IMG/VR virus record: IMGVR_UViG_3300048839_000221
Span: 1 to 36,394 of that record
Strand: one strand, 5' to 3'
From: a virus
Length of the DNA stretch: 36,394 nt
In this document: piece after piece, positions 25,641-32,826 of the stretch
Position numbering within the stretch: the first letter of the stretch is position 1
Layout of the letters: the number at the start of each line of letters is the position of its first letter
Notes under the pieces: model-generated
What the model saw: the letters and a program-made list of their open reading frames with translations, nothing else
Databases searched by the model: none
Told to the model about the DNA's origin: nothing
Made by a program: the position numbers and the translations under genes

Positions 25641-25660
25641 CCCCCGCCTGAAGGCGGGGG
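25641..25660 (-). repeat. TnpB element left-end hairpin
   Basis: CCCCCGCC-TGAA-GGCGGGGG is a perfect 8-bp stem with a TGAA loop and the same apex as the right-end hairpin. In this family such subterminal hairpins are bound by the Y1 transposase. The 25561-25640 stretch between it and tnpB has no ORF I can support. Confidence 0.7.
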
Positions 25661-25676
25661 TTTCTCGGAGCCTCCG

Positions 25677-26849
25677 ATGACACGGGCTACCGCCACATTC
25701 AAGATCAACGTCACGGCAGCGCCGCCGGCCGGCGCGGTGCCGGCGCTCGGCGCGGCAAAGCTGATTGGAGCGTCGGACGGGCACCAGTCCGTCATGCCGG
25801 CAGGAATGAACGCTGTCGCGTTCACGGAGGCGCTGTTCGAGGCATACGGTTGCGGCGCGTTCGTGCGCGATTACTCGACCGATGGTGCCTTCATCGTCGC
25901 CAACTCTGGCGGGCACAACCACTACGAGATCGTGGGCGGCGCAGGATTCGACTTCACGACTCGCTCATGGTTCTGGCGCGGGACTCCGGGTTACACGGAG
26001 AAGATGCCAGCCAGCGCGGTCGCTGACACGAACGGCTCTCCGTACTATGAACTGACCGCTGCCGCTGCGCAGACTCCTGCTCCTCCGCACCCGTACGGGA
26101 ACATGCACTCCATCCGCGCCGCCGACGGAGGTGGGGCGAAGGGTTCGATCATCCACATCGGCCGAGCTGCGGTCTGCCAGGAGTCGGTTAGCTCCTCGAC
26201 GGCGCACAAGTTCGATTGCAGCACCGGCGTTTGGTCGCGTGCGGCGACCGGAACATTCACGCACACCGGACTTCAAGAGGGCTTCGCAGTATTCGACCCG
26301 GTCACAAAGAGGTACTACAGCGTCGGATCAACGAGTCAGCACGCTGCATCGTTCGTTTCTTACCTGAACGTGGCCGACTGGACGTGGAAAACCCTCTCCG
26401 GGATCGGCTATGCGACACCTGGAGATTCGACATATGCCAGCGCGCTGTCCTGGGCTGGTAATGGCAAGCGACTGCTGATGCTGCTGTGGGGATCGACGTG
26501 GCAGGCGCTCGATCTCGACTATCCGGCTGCTGGATGGCAGACGATCTCACACACTGGCGTAGCCATCTCGCCTGCCAAGAACGCTCCTTGCTGGCACGAG
26601 GGGAACGGCAATCTGTACTGGCGTGCGGGCACGGGCGCGGGGCGGACGCTTGTGAAGGTCGTTCCGCCCGCGAACCCGCTCGCCGGAACGTGGGTGAAGT
26701 CAACGGTCACGTTGAGCGGGGACACGATCCCGGAGTTCAAGGGCAGCAGCGTCACGACCGAGCACTACAAGAGCCTGTTCTACATCCCTTCGCTCGGAAT
26801 GCTCGGTTGGGTGACGGCGTTCGGCGTAGCTCTACTCAACCCGAACTGA
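25677..26849 (+). CDS. Beta-propeller-like tail-locus protein (390 aa)
   Basis: The protein starts with a short Thr/Ala-rich segment (MTRATATFKINVTAAPPAGA). It continues as repeated blocks with aromatic-rich strands: GHNHYEIVGGAGFDFTTRSW, CSTGVWSRAATGTFTHTG, VADWTWKTLSGIGYATPG, GWQTISHTG. The repeating 'W + glycine' pattern resembles Kelch/galactose-oxidase-type propellers. It probably sits on the tail as a binding module. GGAG at 25667-25670 lies 6 nt before the ATG and just outside the TnpB element, so translation signals survive. The element would separate it from its upstream operon partner. Confidence 0.7.
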   Translation: MTRATATFKINVTAAPPAGAVPALGAAKLIGASDGHQSVMPAGMNAVAFTEALFEAYGCGAFVRDYSTDGAFIVANSGGHNHYEIVGGAGFDFTTRSWFWRGTPGYTEKMPASAVADTNGSPYYELTAAAAQTPAPPHPYGNMHSIRAADGGGAKGSIIHIGRAAVCQESVSSSTAHKFDCSTGVWSRAATGTFTHTGLQEGFAVFDPVTKRYYSVGSTSQHAASFVSYLNVADWTWKTLSGIGYATPGDSTYASALSWAGNGKRLLMLLWGSTWQALDLDYPAAGWQTISHTGVAISPAKNAPCWHEGNGNLYWRAGTGAGRTLVKVVPPANPLAGTWVKSTVTLSGDTIPEFKGSSVTTEHYKSLFYIPSLGMLGWVTAFGVALLNPN

Positions 26850-26856
26850 GGCAGAT

Positions 26857-28209
26857 ATGGCCGCACGCTTCCCACAATCCGGATCACCGGTCGCTTACCG
26901 GATCAAGAGTGCTTGGTCGTCGAAAATCAAGGCGATCTTCTGGGCCGTTGCCGCCGACAAAGTGCACATGCTGCGCTCTGGCGACACGGCGTCGACGGTC
27001 ATTACGCGCTCGGCCGGGGGGGCTGGTTACGACGCGACCAACGGGCGCATCACTGGCAACACCACGACGTACTTTCAGTATGAGCAAAGCGGCGGCTTCG
27101 GCGGGCTGAAAGAAAACGACAATTTTTGTTTTGGTGTGAGTTGCTACGGCGACCTATGGGCTGGAGGAATCAGCGAGATTCGACCGATCACCAGCGCGTT
27201 GCCGTCTGACTCGTTTGCCAACGGGTTCAAGGCGGTTTTTACGGGCGGCTCAGCATGGAATCTCGCTGGCGGCAGCGGCAATACGTACGGCGGCGCTTTC
27301 GCGAACAACGTTGACGACTGGATGACTGTATGCATCCGGCACGATCAGGCTGATGCGACCGCAACGTTTCGTGGCTGGCTGAACGGCTCGGAGTTGGTCG
27401 CGCTGCAAACGGCGGTCAGCAAGCCGAGCAAGACCGATGTGATCGCGGCGACCGGCAGGCCGCTGTATTTCGGGGCAAGTGTCACGGGCAACAGTCCGTC
27501 GCACGTTGACTTTGAGGCGTGCTGGATTGCCGGCGTGCTGACCGACGCGGAAATGGCGACGATCACCAGCGATCCGTCGAGCATCATCGAAGTTTCGTCA
27601 CCGTCTATTGCCCTGTCTCCGAAGCCCACGACTGCCGTCGTCAGCGGCACGCGCACCTTCACAATCACGCGCACGACTGCGGCGCCTGCGGGTGGCGTCA
27701 CGTACAACCTGGCGTCCAGCACGCCAGCGGTTGCCACGGTGCCGGCATCGGTGGTGATGGCCGAAGGGACTACCACCAAGACGTTCGACGCAACTGGGGA
27801 GTCGGTTGGCTCGACCAACATCAGTGCGACCAATGCCGCCGACTCGGGCGAGACGGACACTGCTGCGCTGACTGTCTCGGCGCCCACGACGACGACGCTC
27901 AAGCTGCTGGCGCACCCCGATGCCGCTTCAGCCACGGCGGTCAAGGGCGTGGTGTTCGCAGCTCCTAGCGGTGGCGCGCTGACCGGAGCGAAGATCGGCG
28001 AGTTCAATTCGGCGTCGTTCGATGCGACGCTCGAATCCGGGCAAGCGGTGCTCAAGGTTCCGGTGACAGGATTCAGTGGTGGCAGCTTGACCACCAGCGA
28101 CACGCCGGTATGCGTATGGATCGGGACCAGCGCAGCAGCAAGTCCGCTTGGGAACGCGGTGGCGATCGGCTCGGTCGGCCCGCAGGCATGCACGGTGATC
28201 GAGGTCTGA
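26857..28209 (+). CDS. LamG/concanavalin-like tail-locus protein with Ig-like domain (450 aa)
   Basis: Residues about 1-245 fit a jelly-roll (LamG-like) fold: SAWSSKIKAIFWAVAADKVH, DDWMTVCIRHDQADATATFR, DVIAATGRPLYFGASV, and a trailing DAEMATITSD that is typical after LamG domains. Residues about 250-340 look like an Ig/Big domain (PSIALSPKPTTAVVSGTRTF ... DSGETDTAALTVSAP). The last ~100 residues (TTLKLLAHPDAASATAVKGV) form another small beta domain. A carbohydrate-binding surface role fits but is inferred. Confidence 0.72.
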   Translation: MAARFPQSGSPVAYRIKSAWSSKIKAIFWAVAADKVHMLRSGDTASTVITRSAGGAGYDATNGRITGNTTTYFQYEQSGGFGGLKENDNFCFGVSCYGDLWAGGISEIRPITSALPSDSFANGFKAVFTGGSAWNLAGGSGNTYGGAFANNVDDWMTVCIRHDQADATATFRGWLNGSELVALQTAVSKPSKTDVIAATGRPLYFGASVTGNSPSHVDFEACWIAGVLTDAEMATITSDPSSIIEVSSPSIALSPKPTTAVVSGTRTFTITRTTAAPAGGVTYNLASSTPAVATVPASVVMAEGTTTKTFDATGESVGSTNISATNAADSGETDTAALTVSAPTTTTLKLLAHPDAASATAVKGVVFAAPSGGALTGAKIGEFNSASFDATLESGQAVLKVPVTGFSGGSLTTSDTPVCVWIGTSAAASPLGNAVAIGSVGPQACTVIEV

Positions 28210-28212
28210 CGC

Positions 28213-29427
28213 ATGCAAAACGTCGCGATCGTCACCCGCTCGACGTACGCCAACGTCGCGCTGCGCGATCGCTCGCCAGCCGCCACTGCGCCGGTAATCA
28301 CGACAAGCGCGCTGCCTGATGGCGCGGTGGGCGCCGCCTACTCCCAGGTGATTCAGGCGACCGGCACCGAGCCGATCACAGCGGCCGTGCAGTCTGGATC
28401 TTTGCCTACCGGCCTGTCGCTGAACGCCTCGACACGCGTGCTGTCCGGTGCGCCGACCACGCCAGTGCTGGTGTCCTTCACGGTACGTGCAACGAATAGT
28501 GCCGGCTACGACGATCAGGCGCTCACGCTGCTGGTGCCGAACGAGGGATCGGGCGGAACCGGGCCGGTGGTGACGACGGTGACGCTGGTGCCGGTGTCAA
28601 CCACGGTCGAGGCAGGAGGGACGGTAGACCTGATCGCGACGGTAGAGGACGAACTTGGCAATCCGATCGCCAACGTCGTCGGCTCAGTTGAAAGTACGTC
28701 GTCTGGCAATGCAACCGGGTCATGGCTAGCGCCGACCGACTCAAACGGCGCCGCGACCATTCGAGTTACTGGCGTGGCCGCTGGCGGCGGCGTCTCGAAT
28801 GGGTACGCGAACATCAGCGCCATCGTCGACGGCGTGCGCAGCAACGCGTGCGCCGTCACGATCACTGCGCCCGCCTCCGGCACTGTTACCGGCGTCTCTG
28901 TGTCGCCCGCTACAGCGTCGGTCGCTGTCTCGCAGCAGCAGCAATTCTCCGCGAATGTGAGTGGCACCGGACCGTTTAGCACGGCGGTGGTGTGGTCGGT
29001 GCAATCAGGTGGTGGCTTGGTATCGGCCAGCGGCATGTACACCGCGCCAGCGTCTCCGACGACTGCGGTAGTGCGCGCAGCAGCGGCCGCCAACTCCAGT
29101 ATCTATGGTGAGGCAACCATTGTCGTAACCGCCGAGTCGGTGGTTGACGCGGTTGTTCCGTCAGCGATGCGCATTTCAGAATGGGAGGGCGGTGCTCGGG
29201 ATGTGCGAGTCAGGGTGACGGTAAGCGCCGGTAGCCCGGCCGGCGTTGTCGTGGCAGCCACTTCCAGCGACTCAACGCGCGTCTCGATTGCCGCTTCGGC
29301 GGTGGCTAACGCGCAGGGCGTGGCCACGTTCCCGGTGCAGTTCCTGATTGGCGGACGCTCTGTGCTGACCTTCACGAGCGGGCCTGATTCGGTCGAAATG
29401 CTCGCGGTGGTGCGAGTGCTTGGATAG
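28213..29427 (+). CDS. Multi-Ig-domain tail-locus protein (404 aa)
   Basis: The N-terminal tag (MQNVAIVTRSTYANVALRDR) is followed by three or four Ig-like domains. The first is He_PIG-like (LPDGAVGAAYSQVIQATG ... GSLPTGLSLNASTRVLSGAP). The second is a Big_1-like unit (VTLVPVSTTVEAGGTVDLIA). The third is Big_2-like (GTVTGVSVSPATASVAVSQQ), and a final beta domain follows. Ig modules on phage structural proteins bind weakly to surface glycans. The protein closes the receptor-binding locus before the lysis genes. Confidence 0.75.
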   Translation: MQNVAIVTRSTYANVALRDRSPAATAPVITTSALPDGAVGAAYSQVIQATGTEPITAAVQSGSLPTGLSLNASTRVLSGAPTTPVLVSFTVRATNSAGYDDQALTLLVPNEGSGGTGPVVTTVTLVPVSTTVEAGGTVDLIATVEDELGNPIANVVGSVESTSSGNATGSWLAPTDSNGAATIRVTGVAAGGGVSNGYANISAIVDGVRSNACAVTITAPASGTVTGVSVSPATASVAVSQQQQFSANVSGTGPFSTAVVWSVQSGGGLVSASGMYTAPASPTTAVVRAAAAANSSIYGEATIVVTAESVVDAVVPSAMRISEWEGGARDVRVRVTVSAGSPAGVVVAATSSDSTRVSIAASAVANAQGVATFPVQFLIGGRSVLTFTSGPDSVEMLAVVRVLG

Positions 29428-29432
29428 CCATC

Positions 29433-29807
29433 ATGATCGACATCGCACTTTTGCCGCTGACTGCCGTCTACCACGCCATGCGCTACCTCGGCGCCGCCGT
29501 ACTCTGGACGTGGGTGCTATGGGTTTTTTATCTAGCCGTGATGCATCTTCAAGAGCGGCGCGACGCGGACATGATCCCGCGCTTCGCGTACATCCCAGGC
29601 ATGGCTGCGCTGTGGGTCGGCTGGGCGCTCGACTTCCTGATCAACGTCGCGGTGTTGACGGTGGTCATGATCGAGATTCCGCGCGAAACGACGGTTACGG
29701 CGAGGCTCAAGCGCCACAAGGATGACGCGGGGTGGCGCGGTTCGATTGCGCGCTGGATCGCCGCGCAACTGCTCGATCCGTTCGACCCCAGCGGCACGCA
29801 CATCTGA
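29433..29807 (+). CDS. Two-TM membrane protein, lysis region (holin/antiholin candidate)
   Basis: A 124-aa protein with two clear hydrophobic segments, at about residues 15-40 (MRYLGAAVLWTWVLWVFYLA) and 55-80 (MAALWVGWALDFLINVAVLT), and a basic C-terminal tail. It stands first in the lysis cassette, 5 bp after the tail gene. It could be a holin, an antiholin or a membrane protein of unrelated role. Two candidate holins in a row are common. Confidence 0.65.
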   Translation: MIDIALLPLTAVYHAMRYLGAAVLWTWVLWVFYLAVMHLQERRDADMIPRFAYIPGMAALWVGWALDFLINVAVLTVVMIEIPRETTVTARLKRHKDDAGWRGSIARWIAAQLLDPFDPSGTHI

Positions 29808-29822
29808 TCCCGGAGCGCACGA

Positions 29823-30332
29823 ATGAGCCTCGACCCGCAGCCCGACGCCTACGGGCCGTTGACCCGCGTTGTCCGCGACTGGCGCGACACGATCCGCCAG
29901 TGCGAGCACCGGACGGCAAAAATCGTGCTGGCCGTGACCACGGCGCTATTCAGCGCTGCGGCGCTGCGTGTGCTCATGCCGTTCATGCTTGCGCTGTTGC
30001 CCGATGACGGCAAGGCCGGTGAGCTGGCGCACCAGGCAATCAACATGAGCAGCCTGCATTTCGCATTCGCGGCTGCTGTGGCGACCTTCGGAGGTGCGGC
30101 CAGCTTGTTCCACGAGCTGCGCACCGACATGTCCAAGTTCACGATCATGAACGCGATCGGGCACATGGTCGTCGCGCAGTTCGCGGGCCTGCTGATCTAC
30201 CTGCTGGGCGTGACCTATGAATACCCGGTACCGCTGGCGATGGTCGGCTGCGGGATCGCGGGCTGGGGCGGTGGTAAGGTCATCACGCTGCTGTCAGATC
30301 GGATCATGCCTCGGTTCTGGGGCGAGAAGTGA
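29823..30332 (+). CDS. Holin-like membrane protein (169 aa)
   Basis: After a soluble N-terminal ~35 residues, hydrophobic segments lie at about 37-60, 78-97, 108-130 and 135-155 (ALRVLMPFMLALLP; FAFAAAVATFGGAASLF; MVVAQFAGLLIYLLGVTYEY; AMVGCGIAGWGGGKVITLL). Its stop overlaps the endolysin candidate as GTGA. Gene order holin-endolysin-spanin supports a pore-forming holin. No specific family is recognised. Confidence 0.68.
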   Translation: MSLDPQPDAYGPLTRVVRDWRDTIRQCEHRTAKIVLAVTTALFSAAALRVLMPFMLALLPDDGKAGELAHQAINMSSLHFAFAAAVATFGGAASLFHELRTDMSKFTIMNAIGHMVVAQFAGLLIYLLGVTYEYPVPLAMVGCGIAGWGGGKVITLLSDRIMPRFWGEK

Positions 30333-30829
30333 GCCCCTTGAACGCCCTGACCGACGTGATCGAGCCGGCGCTGGCCGAGCTGCCGTCGGTGATGTCGAGC
30401 GACCGGGCGCGGGTGATGTTGCTGACGATCTGCCTGCAAGAATCGAAGCTGATCTATCGGCGCCAGCATGGCGGTGGACCTGCAAGAGGGCTGGCCCAAT
30501 TCGAGCGGGGCGGCACGGTGGCCGTGCTTGGGCACCCGGCGAGCAACACGCATGCTCGCAACCTGTGCGCCCTGCACAAGGTCCGTCCGATGGTCGCCGA
30601 TCTGCTGGAGGCCTTCGTCGATGACGACGTGCTGGCTCTCGGCTTCGCGCGCCTCTTGCTGTGGACCGACCCGCGCGCGCTGCCCGAGGACATGGACGCG
30701 GCCTACGCGTACTACCTGCGCAACTGGCGCCCGGGCAAGCCGCGCCCCGAGTCGTGGCCGATCTACTACGGCCGGTCCGTAGCTGCGGTGCGCGAGTGGC
30801 GCGCGTTGCAGATTGTGAGGACGGAGTGA
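30329..30829 (+). CDS. Endolysin candidate (muramidase/transglycosylase-like)
   Basis: This 166-aa soluble protein has ICLQESKLIYRRQ followed by PARGLAQFERGGTVAVLG. A catalytic-type Glu (in QES) then GL-QFE resembles the lytic transglycosylase/goose-lysozyme pattern. A later YAYYLRNWRPGKPR stretch also recalls phage lysozymes. No signal sequence is seen, so it would need the holin to cross the membrane. GTG 30329 overlaps the holin stop and its own stop overlaps the spanin start. The enzymatic class is inferred from weak motifs plus position. Confidence 0.68.
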   Translation: MSPLNALTDVIEPALAELPSVMSSDRARVMLLTICLQESKLIYRRQHGGGPARGLAQFERGGTVAVLGHPASNTHARNLCALHKVRPMVADLLEAFVDDDVLALGFARLLLWTDPRALPEDMDAAYAYYLRNWRPGKPRPESWPIYYGRSVAAVREWRALQIVRTE

Positions 30830-31302
30830 CCACCCGCCTGCTGTCGTACGCCGGCGGCCTGCTGTTCGCCGTCGCGCTCTTGGGCGGCCTGTACCTGCTC
30901 GGGCGCAGCCACGGGGCGGAGGGCGTGCGTGTGCAGTGGCAGGCCGAGCGCCTCGCGCTGGCCGAAGCTGCGACGCGAGCGAATGCGGAGGCCCGGCGCA
31001 TCGAGGCTGAGCGCCAGAAAGCTGCGGAGGATGCTGATGCGAAATACCGGACTGACCTTGCAAAATCACGCCGGACTGCTGGCGCTGCTGCTGCTGAGCT
31101 TGGGCGGCTGCGCGACGAGCTTGCCGCCCGTGATCGTCGAGCCGCCGAGGCTGCCGCAGCCGCCGGCAGCGTTGATGGTGGCGCCGCCGAGCGACAGCTA
31201 CTCGGAGAGTGCGCGGACCGCTATCGAGCGGTGGCGGGAGACGCTGACCAGCTCGCCGACCAGGTGAGATGGTTGCAGGGATTCATCAGGGGGCTGCAAT
31301 GA
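30826..31302 (+). CDS. i-spanin (Rz-like)
   Basis: A 158-aa inner-membrane spanin subunit. It has one N-terminal transmembrane anchor (LLSYAGGLLFAVALLGGLYL) followed by a long periplasmic coiled coil rich in A, E and R, with no further TM. Rz1 is nested in another frame within it. Together they fuse inner and outer membranes at the end of lysis, which implies a Gram-negative host. GTG 30826 overlaps the previous stop. Confidence 0.85.
   Translation: MTTRLLSYAGGLLFAVALLGGLYLLGRSHGAEGVRVQWQAERLALAEAATRANAEARRIEAERQKAAEDADAKYRTDLAKSRRTAGAAAAELGRLRDELAARDRRAAEAAAAAGSVDGGAAERQLLGECADRYRAVAGDADQLADQVRWLQGFIRGLQ
31037..31267 (+). CDS. o-spanin lipoprotein (Rz1-like), nested in Rz
   Basis: This 76-aa lipoprotein lies wholly inside the i-spanin gene in another frame. 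The signal peptide is MRNTGLTLQNHAGLLALLLL plus SLGGC, with a lipobox LGGC and Cys25 as the acylated residue. The mature part is short and proline-rich (VEPPRLPQPPAALMVAPP), as in Rz1. GGAGG at 31026-31030 lies 6 nt before ATG 31037; an ATG at 31031 is too close to it. Confidence 0.85.
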   Translation: MRNTGLTLQNHAGLLALLLLSLGGCATSLPPVIVEPPRLPQPPAALMVAPPSDSYSESARTAIERWRETLTSSPTR

Positions 31303-31367
31303 TCGTCGAGTGGCTATTCGACCTGTGGGCCTGGTGCCTCGCACACTTGGCGCTGCTGATCCTCTGA
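31299..31367 (+). CDS. Tiny hydrophobic peptide after the spanins (22 aa)
   Basis: ATG 31299 overlaps the i-spanin stop as ATGA. The product is nearly all one transmembrane segment (starts MIVEWLFDLWAWCLAHLALL). It is the last plus-strand frame before the convergent minus genes. Coupling and hydrophobicity argue for translation; the function is unknown. Confidence 0.4.
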   Translation: MIVEWLFDLWAWCLAHLALLIL

Positions 31368-31439
31368 CGCTTCAGGCGGGCCGCTGTGGCGCGATCGGCG
31401 GCCGGGTGGCACTTGCCTACGTCCGGGCACGATCGGGGC

Positions 31440-31646
31440 TTAGGCGCCCGAATACGCCTCGGCGAGTAACGCGTGAGCCCGGCGCAGCCTGCCAACCAGG
31501 CGCGCGACGGACGGTTGCAGGACGCCGGTCCGCGCCGCCGCATCGACAGTCGTGCGGCCCTCGACCAGCACCAGGCGCGCGGCCTCGCGGCTCGGCTCGC
31601 TGGTCCGTGCGATCTGGCACACGGACCAGAACTGCGCTGGGGTCAT
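31440..31646 (-). CDS. TrfB/KorA-like transcriptional repressor
   Basis: This 68-aa protein matches the TrfB/KorA DNA-binding fold: MTPAQFWSVCQIAR, then EAARLVLVEGRTTVDAAART as the helix-turn-helix entry and GVLQPSVARLVGRLRRAHAL as the recognition part. On IncP plasmids KorA controls replication and stability genes; phage relatives are repressor-type regulators. ATG 31646 is chosen because the family begins at MTP-QF. GTG 31700, which overlaps the previous stop as GTGA, would give an 86-aa form and fits the operon's coupling habit. It is last in a two-gene operon behind the 32006-32034 promoter. Confidence 0.8.
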   Translation of the reverse strand: MTPAQFWSVCQIARTSEPSREAARLVLVEGRTTVDAAARTGVLQPSVARLVGRLRRAHALLAEAYSGA

Positions 31647-31696
31647 TGTCGCGCCCGGCGCGAGGGCATGGGCGCGGCGGGGGAATTGAGGGGAGG

Positions 31697-31945
31697 TCAC
31701 TCGATCTGGCACGGTATCCACGCGCTATCGACTGATGGGTGCCCGTTCAGCCCCGACGGCTCGTCCAGACCGTCTGGGTCGAGGTCGGCGACCGAATACG
31801 ACACCGACATGTCGCTGCGATCGACGAGGCGGCGCAATACCCGGCCGTCGCGCAGGTCTGCGTAGGCCGCAGACACGATCTGTCCGCGCTCGCTCGGCGG
31901 CGTGATCCACGTCAGATGCGCGGTGTCGATGGTCGTGATGCTCAT
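31697..31945 (-). CDS. Hypothetical protein, first gene of the TrfB-like operon (82 aa)
   Basis: MSITTIDTAHLTWITPPSER begins a small acidic protein with many short beta strands (SVSYSVADLDPDGLDEPSG). GGAAGGAGAG lies upstream on the minus strand (31960-31951) and ATG 31945 follows. The same frame stays open upstream through the promoter to GTG 32161, giving a possible longer form with an HTH-like start. Function unknown; co-transcription with the TrfB-like gene is likely. Confidence 0.7.
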   Translation of the reverse strand: MSITTIDTAHLTWITPPSERGQIVSAAYADLRDGRVLRRLVDRSDMSVSYSVADLDPDGLDEPSGLNGHPSVDSAWIPCQIE

Positions 31946-32005
31946 CTCATCTCTCCTTCCGCCTACTCGCCGGCGGTGTGGCGTGCTGCGTTGCGCAGTG
32001 ATGTA

Positions 32006-32034
32006 ACTATAACCGCTTCCGGTTATACTGTCAA
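32006..32034 (-). promoter_or_regulatory. Sigma70-type promoter of the TrfB-like operon
   Basis: On the minus strand TTGACA (32034-32029) and TATAGT (32011-32006) are separated by exactly 17 bp. This is a perfect -35 with a 5/6 -10. Transcription would begin near 31999, leaving a ~50-nt leader with a strong Shine-Dalgarno before ATG 31945. Confidence 0.85.
32008..32027. promoter_or_regulatory. Palindromic operator inside the promoter
   Basis: TATAACCG-CTTC-CGGTTATA: 8-bp perfect arms around a 4-bp centre, overlapping the -10 and spacer. A dimeric repressor bound here would block RNA polymerase. The likely binder is the TrfB-like protein encoded just downstream. The sequence differs from the IncP KorA operator GTTTAGCTAAAC. 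Confidence 0.75.
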
Positions 32035-32153
32035 CACTGGTCTTTTGCACAGTGGTGATCGGGCGCGGGTGGGTGGTTTGCTGACCCATCCCTGACCCAT
32101 GCAGCAGCGTTTTGCGGCGCAGCCGCTCGGCCGTCTCGGCGATGGTCAGCAGG

Positions 32154-32381
32154 TCAGCCACGCGCCCACCAGTACGTCCGCAGCCCGCGAATCCACCCGG
32201 CCGCATAGACGAGCGACAACGCGGCTATACCCCACTGCGACGCCTGAATCGACGCCCACAGCCACGCAGGTTGCGCGATCAGTCCGGCCACCGGCGCCCA
32301 ACGTCGATGCGCAGCGGTCGGCGCCTGGCTGAGCCAGATCGACAGCACACCGCAGACGGCGATCACAGTCTGCTCCAGCAT
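32154..32381 (-). CDS. Small membrane protein (75 aa, 2-3 TM)
   Basis: MLEQTVIAVCGVLSIWLSQA forms a first hydrophobic segment; WAPVAGLIAQPAWLWASIQA and WGIAALSLVYAAGWIRGL form two more. ATG 32381 shares bases with the previous stop (TGATG). Similar three-helix proteins are common in phage accessory operons with no known function. Confidence 0.72.
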   Translation of the reverse strand: MLEQTVIAVCGVLSIWLSQAPTAAHRRWAPVAGLIAQPAWLWASIQASQWGIAALSLVYAAGWIRGLRTYWWARG

Positions 32382-32590
32382 CAGCCGCGCGCCTCCGCGT
32401 CCGTATCTGCGTCGTGCGGCAGTCCTTTGCATCCGCACTTGTGCCGCATCAGGCAAACGCCGGCATCGTTGTGGTAGCCCTCATGGTGGCCGCAGGGGCA
32501 CATCCTCGGCCCGGCCGGGTAGCACCAGGATGGTACGTATGGTGCGTCATCGGCAGTCCCCTGGTAGCTATCGCTCACTGGTCCCGGCAT
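32381..32590 (-). CDS. Cysteine-rich Zn-binding-type protein (69 aa)
   Basis: The second half has CPCGHHEGYH, then C, H and KCGCKG, enough Cys/His for one or two zinc sites. ATG 32590 has GGAGG about 6 nt upstream and overlaps the previous stop; GTG 32593 is an alternative. Unknown function. Confidence 0.7.
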   Translation of the reverse strand: MPGPVSDSYQGTADDAPYVPSWCYPAGPRMCPCGHHEGYHNDAGVCLMRHKCGCKGLPHDADTDAEARG

Positions 32591-32826
32591 CACTGCCCTC
32601 CATCCCGCTCAAGCTCACGCACCGTCACCATCATCCGCTCGATGGCGTCTCGCAGCGCCGGCCATTCTTCGGGATCGATGCGCACCGCTCCGTTGTCCTG
32701 CTCGACGGTGACGAATGCGCCTGCGCCCTCATCGGAGAGTTCGACGCGCGTCGCTTGCGCGCTGTTGATGCTCTCGCCAGTCGGCACGATGGTGATCTGC
32801 GTAGTGATGACGATGTACTCGATCAT
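32590..32826 (-). CDS. Hypothetical protein (78 aa)
   Basis: MIEYIVITTQITIVPTGESI starts a beta-rich half, followed by an acidic helix (IDPEEWPALRDAIERMMVTV). AGGAGG lies 7 nt before ATG 32826, which overlaps the upstream gene's stop (ATGA). A longer in-frame extension to 33012 exists but is better explained as the upstream frameshifted gene. Confidence 0.7.
   Translation of the reverse strand: MIEYIVITTQITIVPTGESINSAQATRVELSDEGAGAFVTVEQDNGAVRIDPEEWPALRDAIERMMVTVRELERDGGQ

Larger units (their letters stand above)
24365..25662. mobile_element. IS200/IS605-family (IS1341-type) element, tnpB only
   Basis: One minus-strand tnpB is flanked by two hairpins with the same CCTGAAGG apex: 24374-24393 (right end) and 25641-25660 (left end). 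The right end finishes on the minus strand at TCAA (24368-24365), the cleavage tetranucleotide known from IS608. There is no tnpA, so movement would need a Y1 transposase in trans. No inverted repeats or target duplication are expected for this family. The left boundary is estimated; I could not identify the target tetranucleotide there. Confidence 0.75.

Noticed and set aside
24365-25680. Long plus-strand frames opposite tnpB
   Set aside because: They are antisense shadows of tnpB; the minus-strand frame carries all TnpB motifs.
31379-31403. GGCCGC/GCGGCC hairpin between the convergent lysis and TrfB-like operons as a bidirectional terminator
   Set aside because: The stem is only 6 bp with a 13-nt loop and there is no T run on either strand.
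32081-32100. Tandem CTGACCCAT repeat as an attachment-site core
   Set aside because: Two 9-base copies 11 bp apart with no integrase or tRNA nearby; not enough to call an att site.
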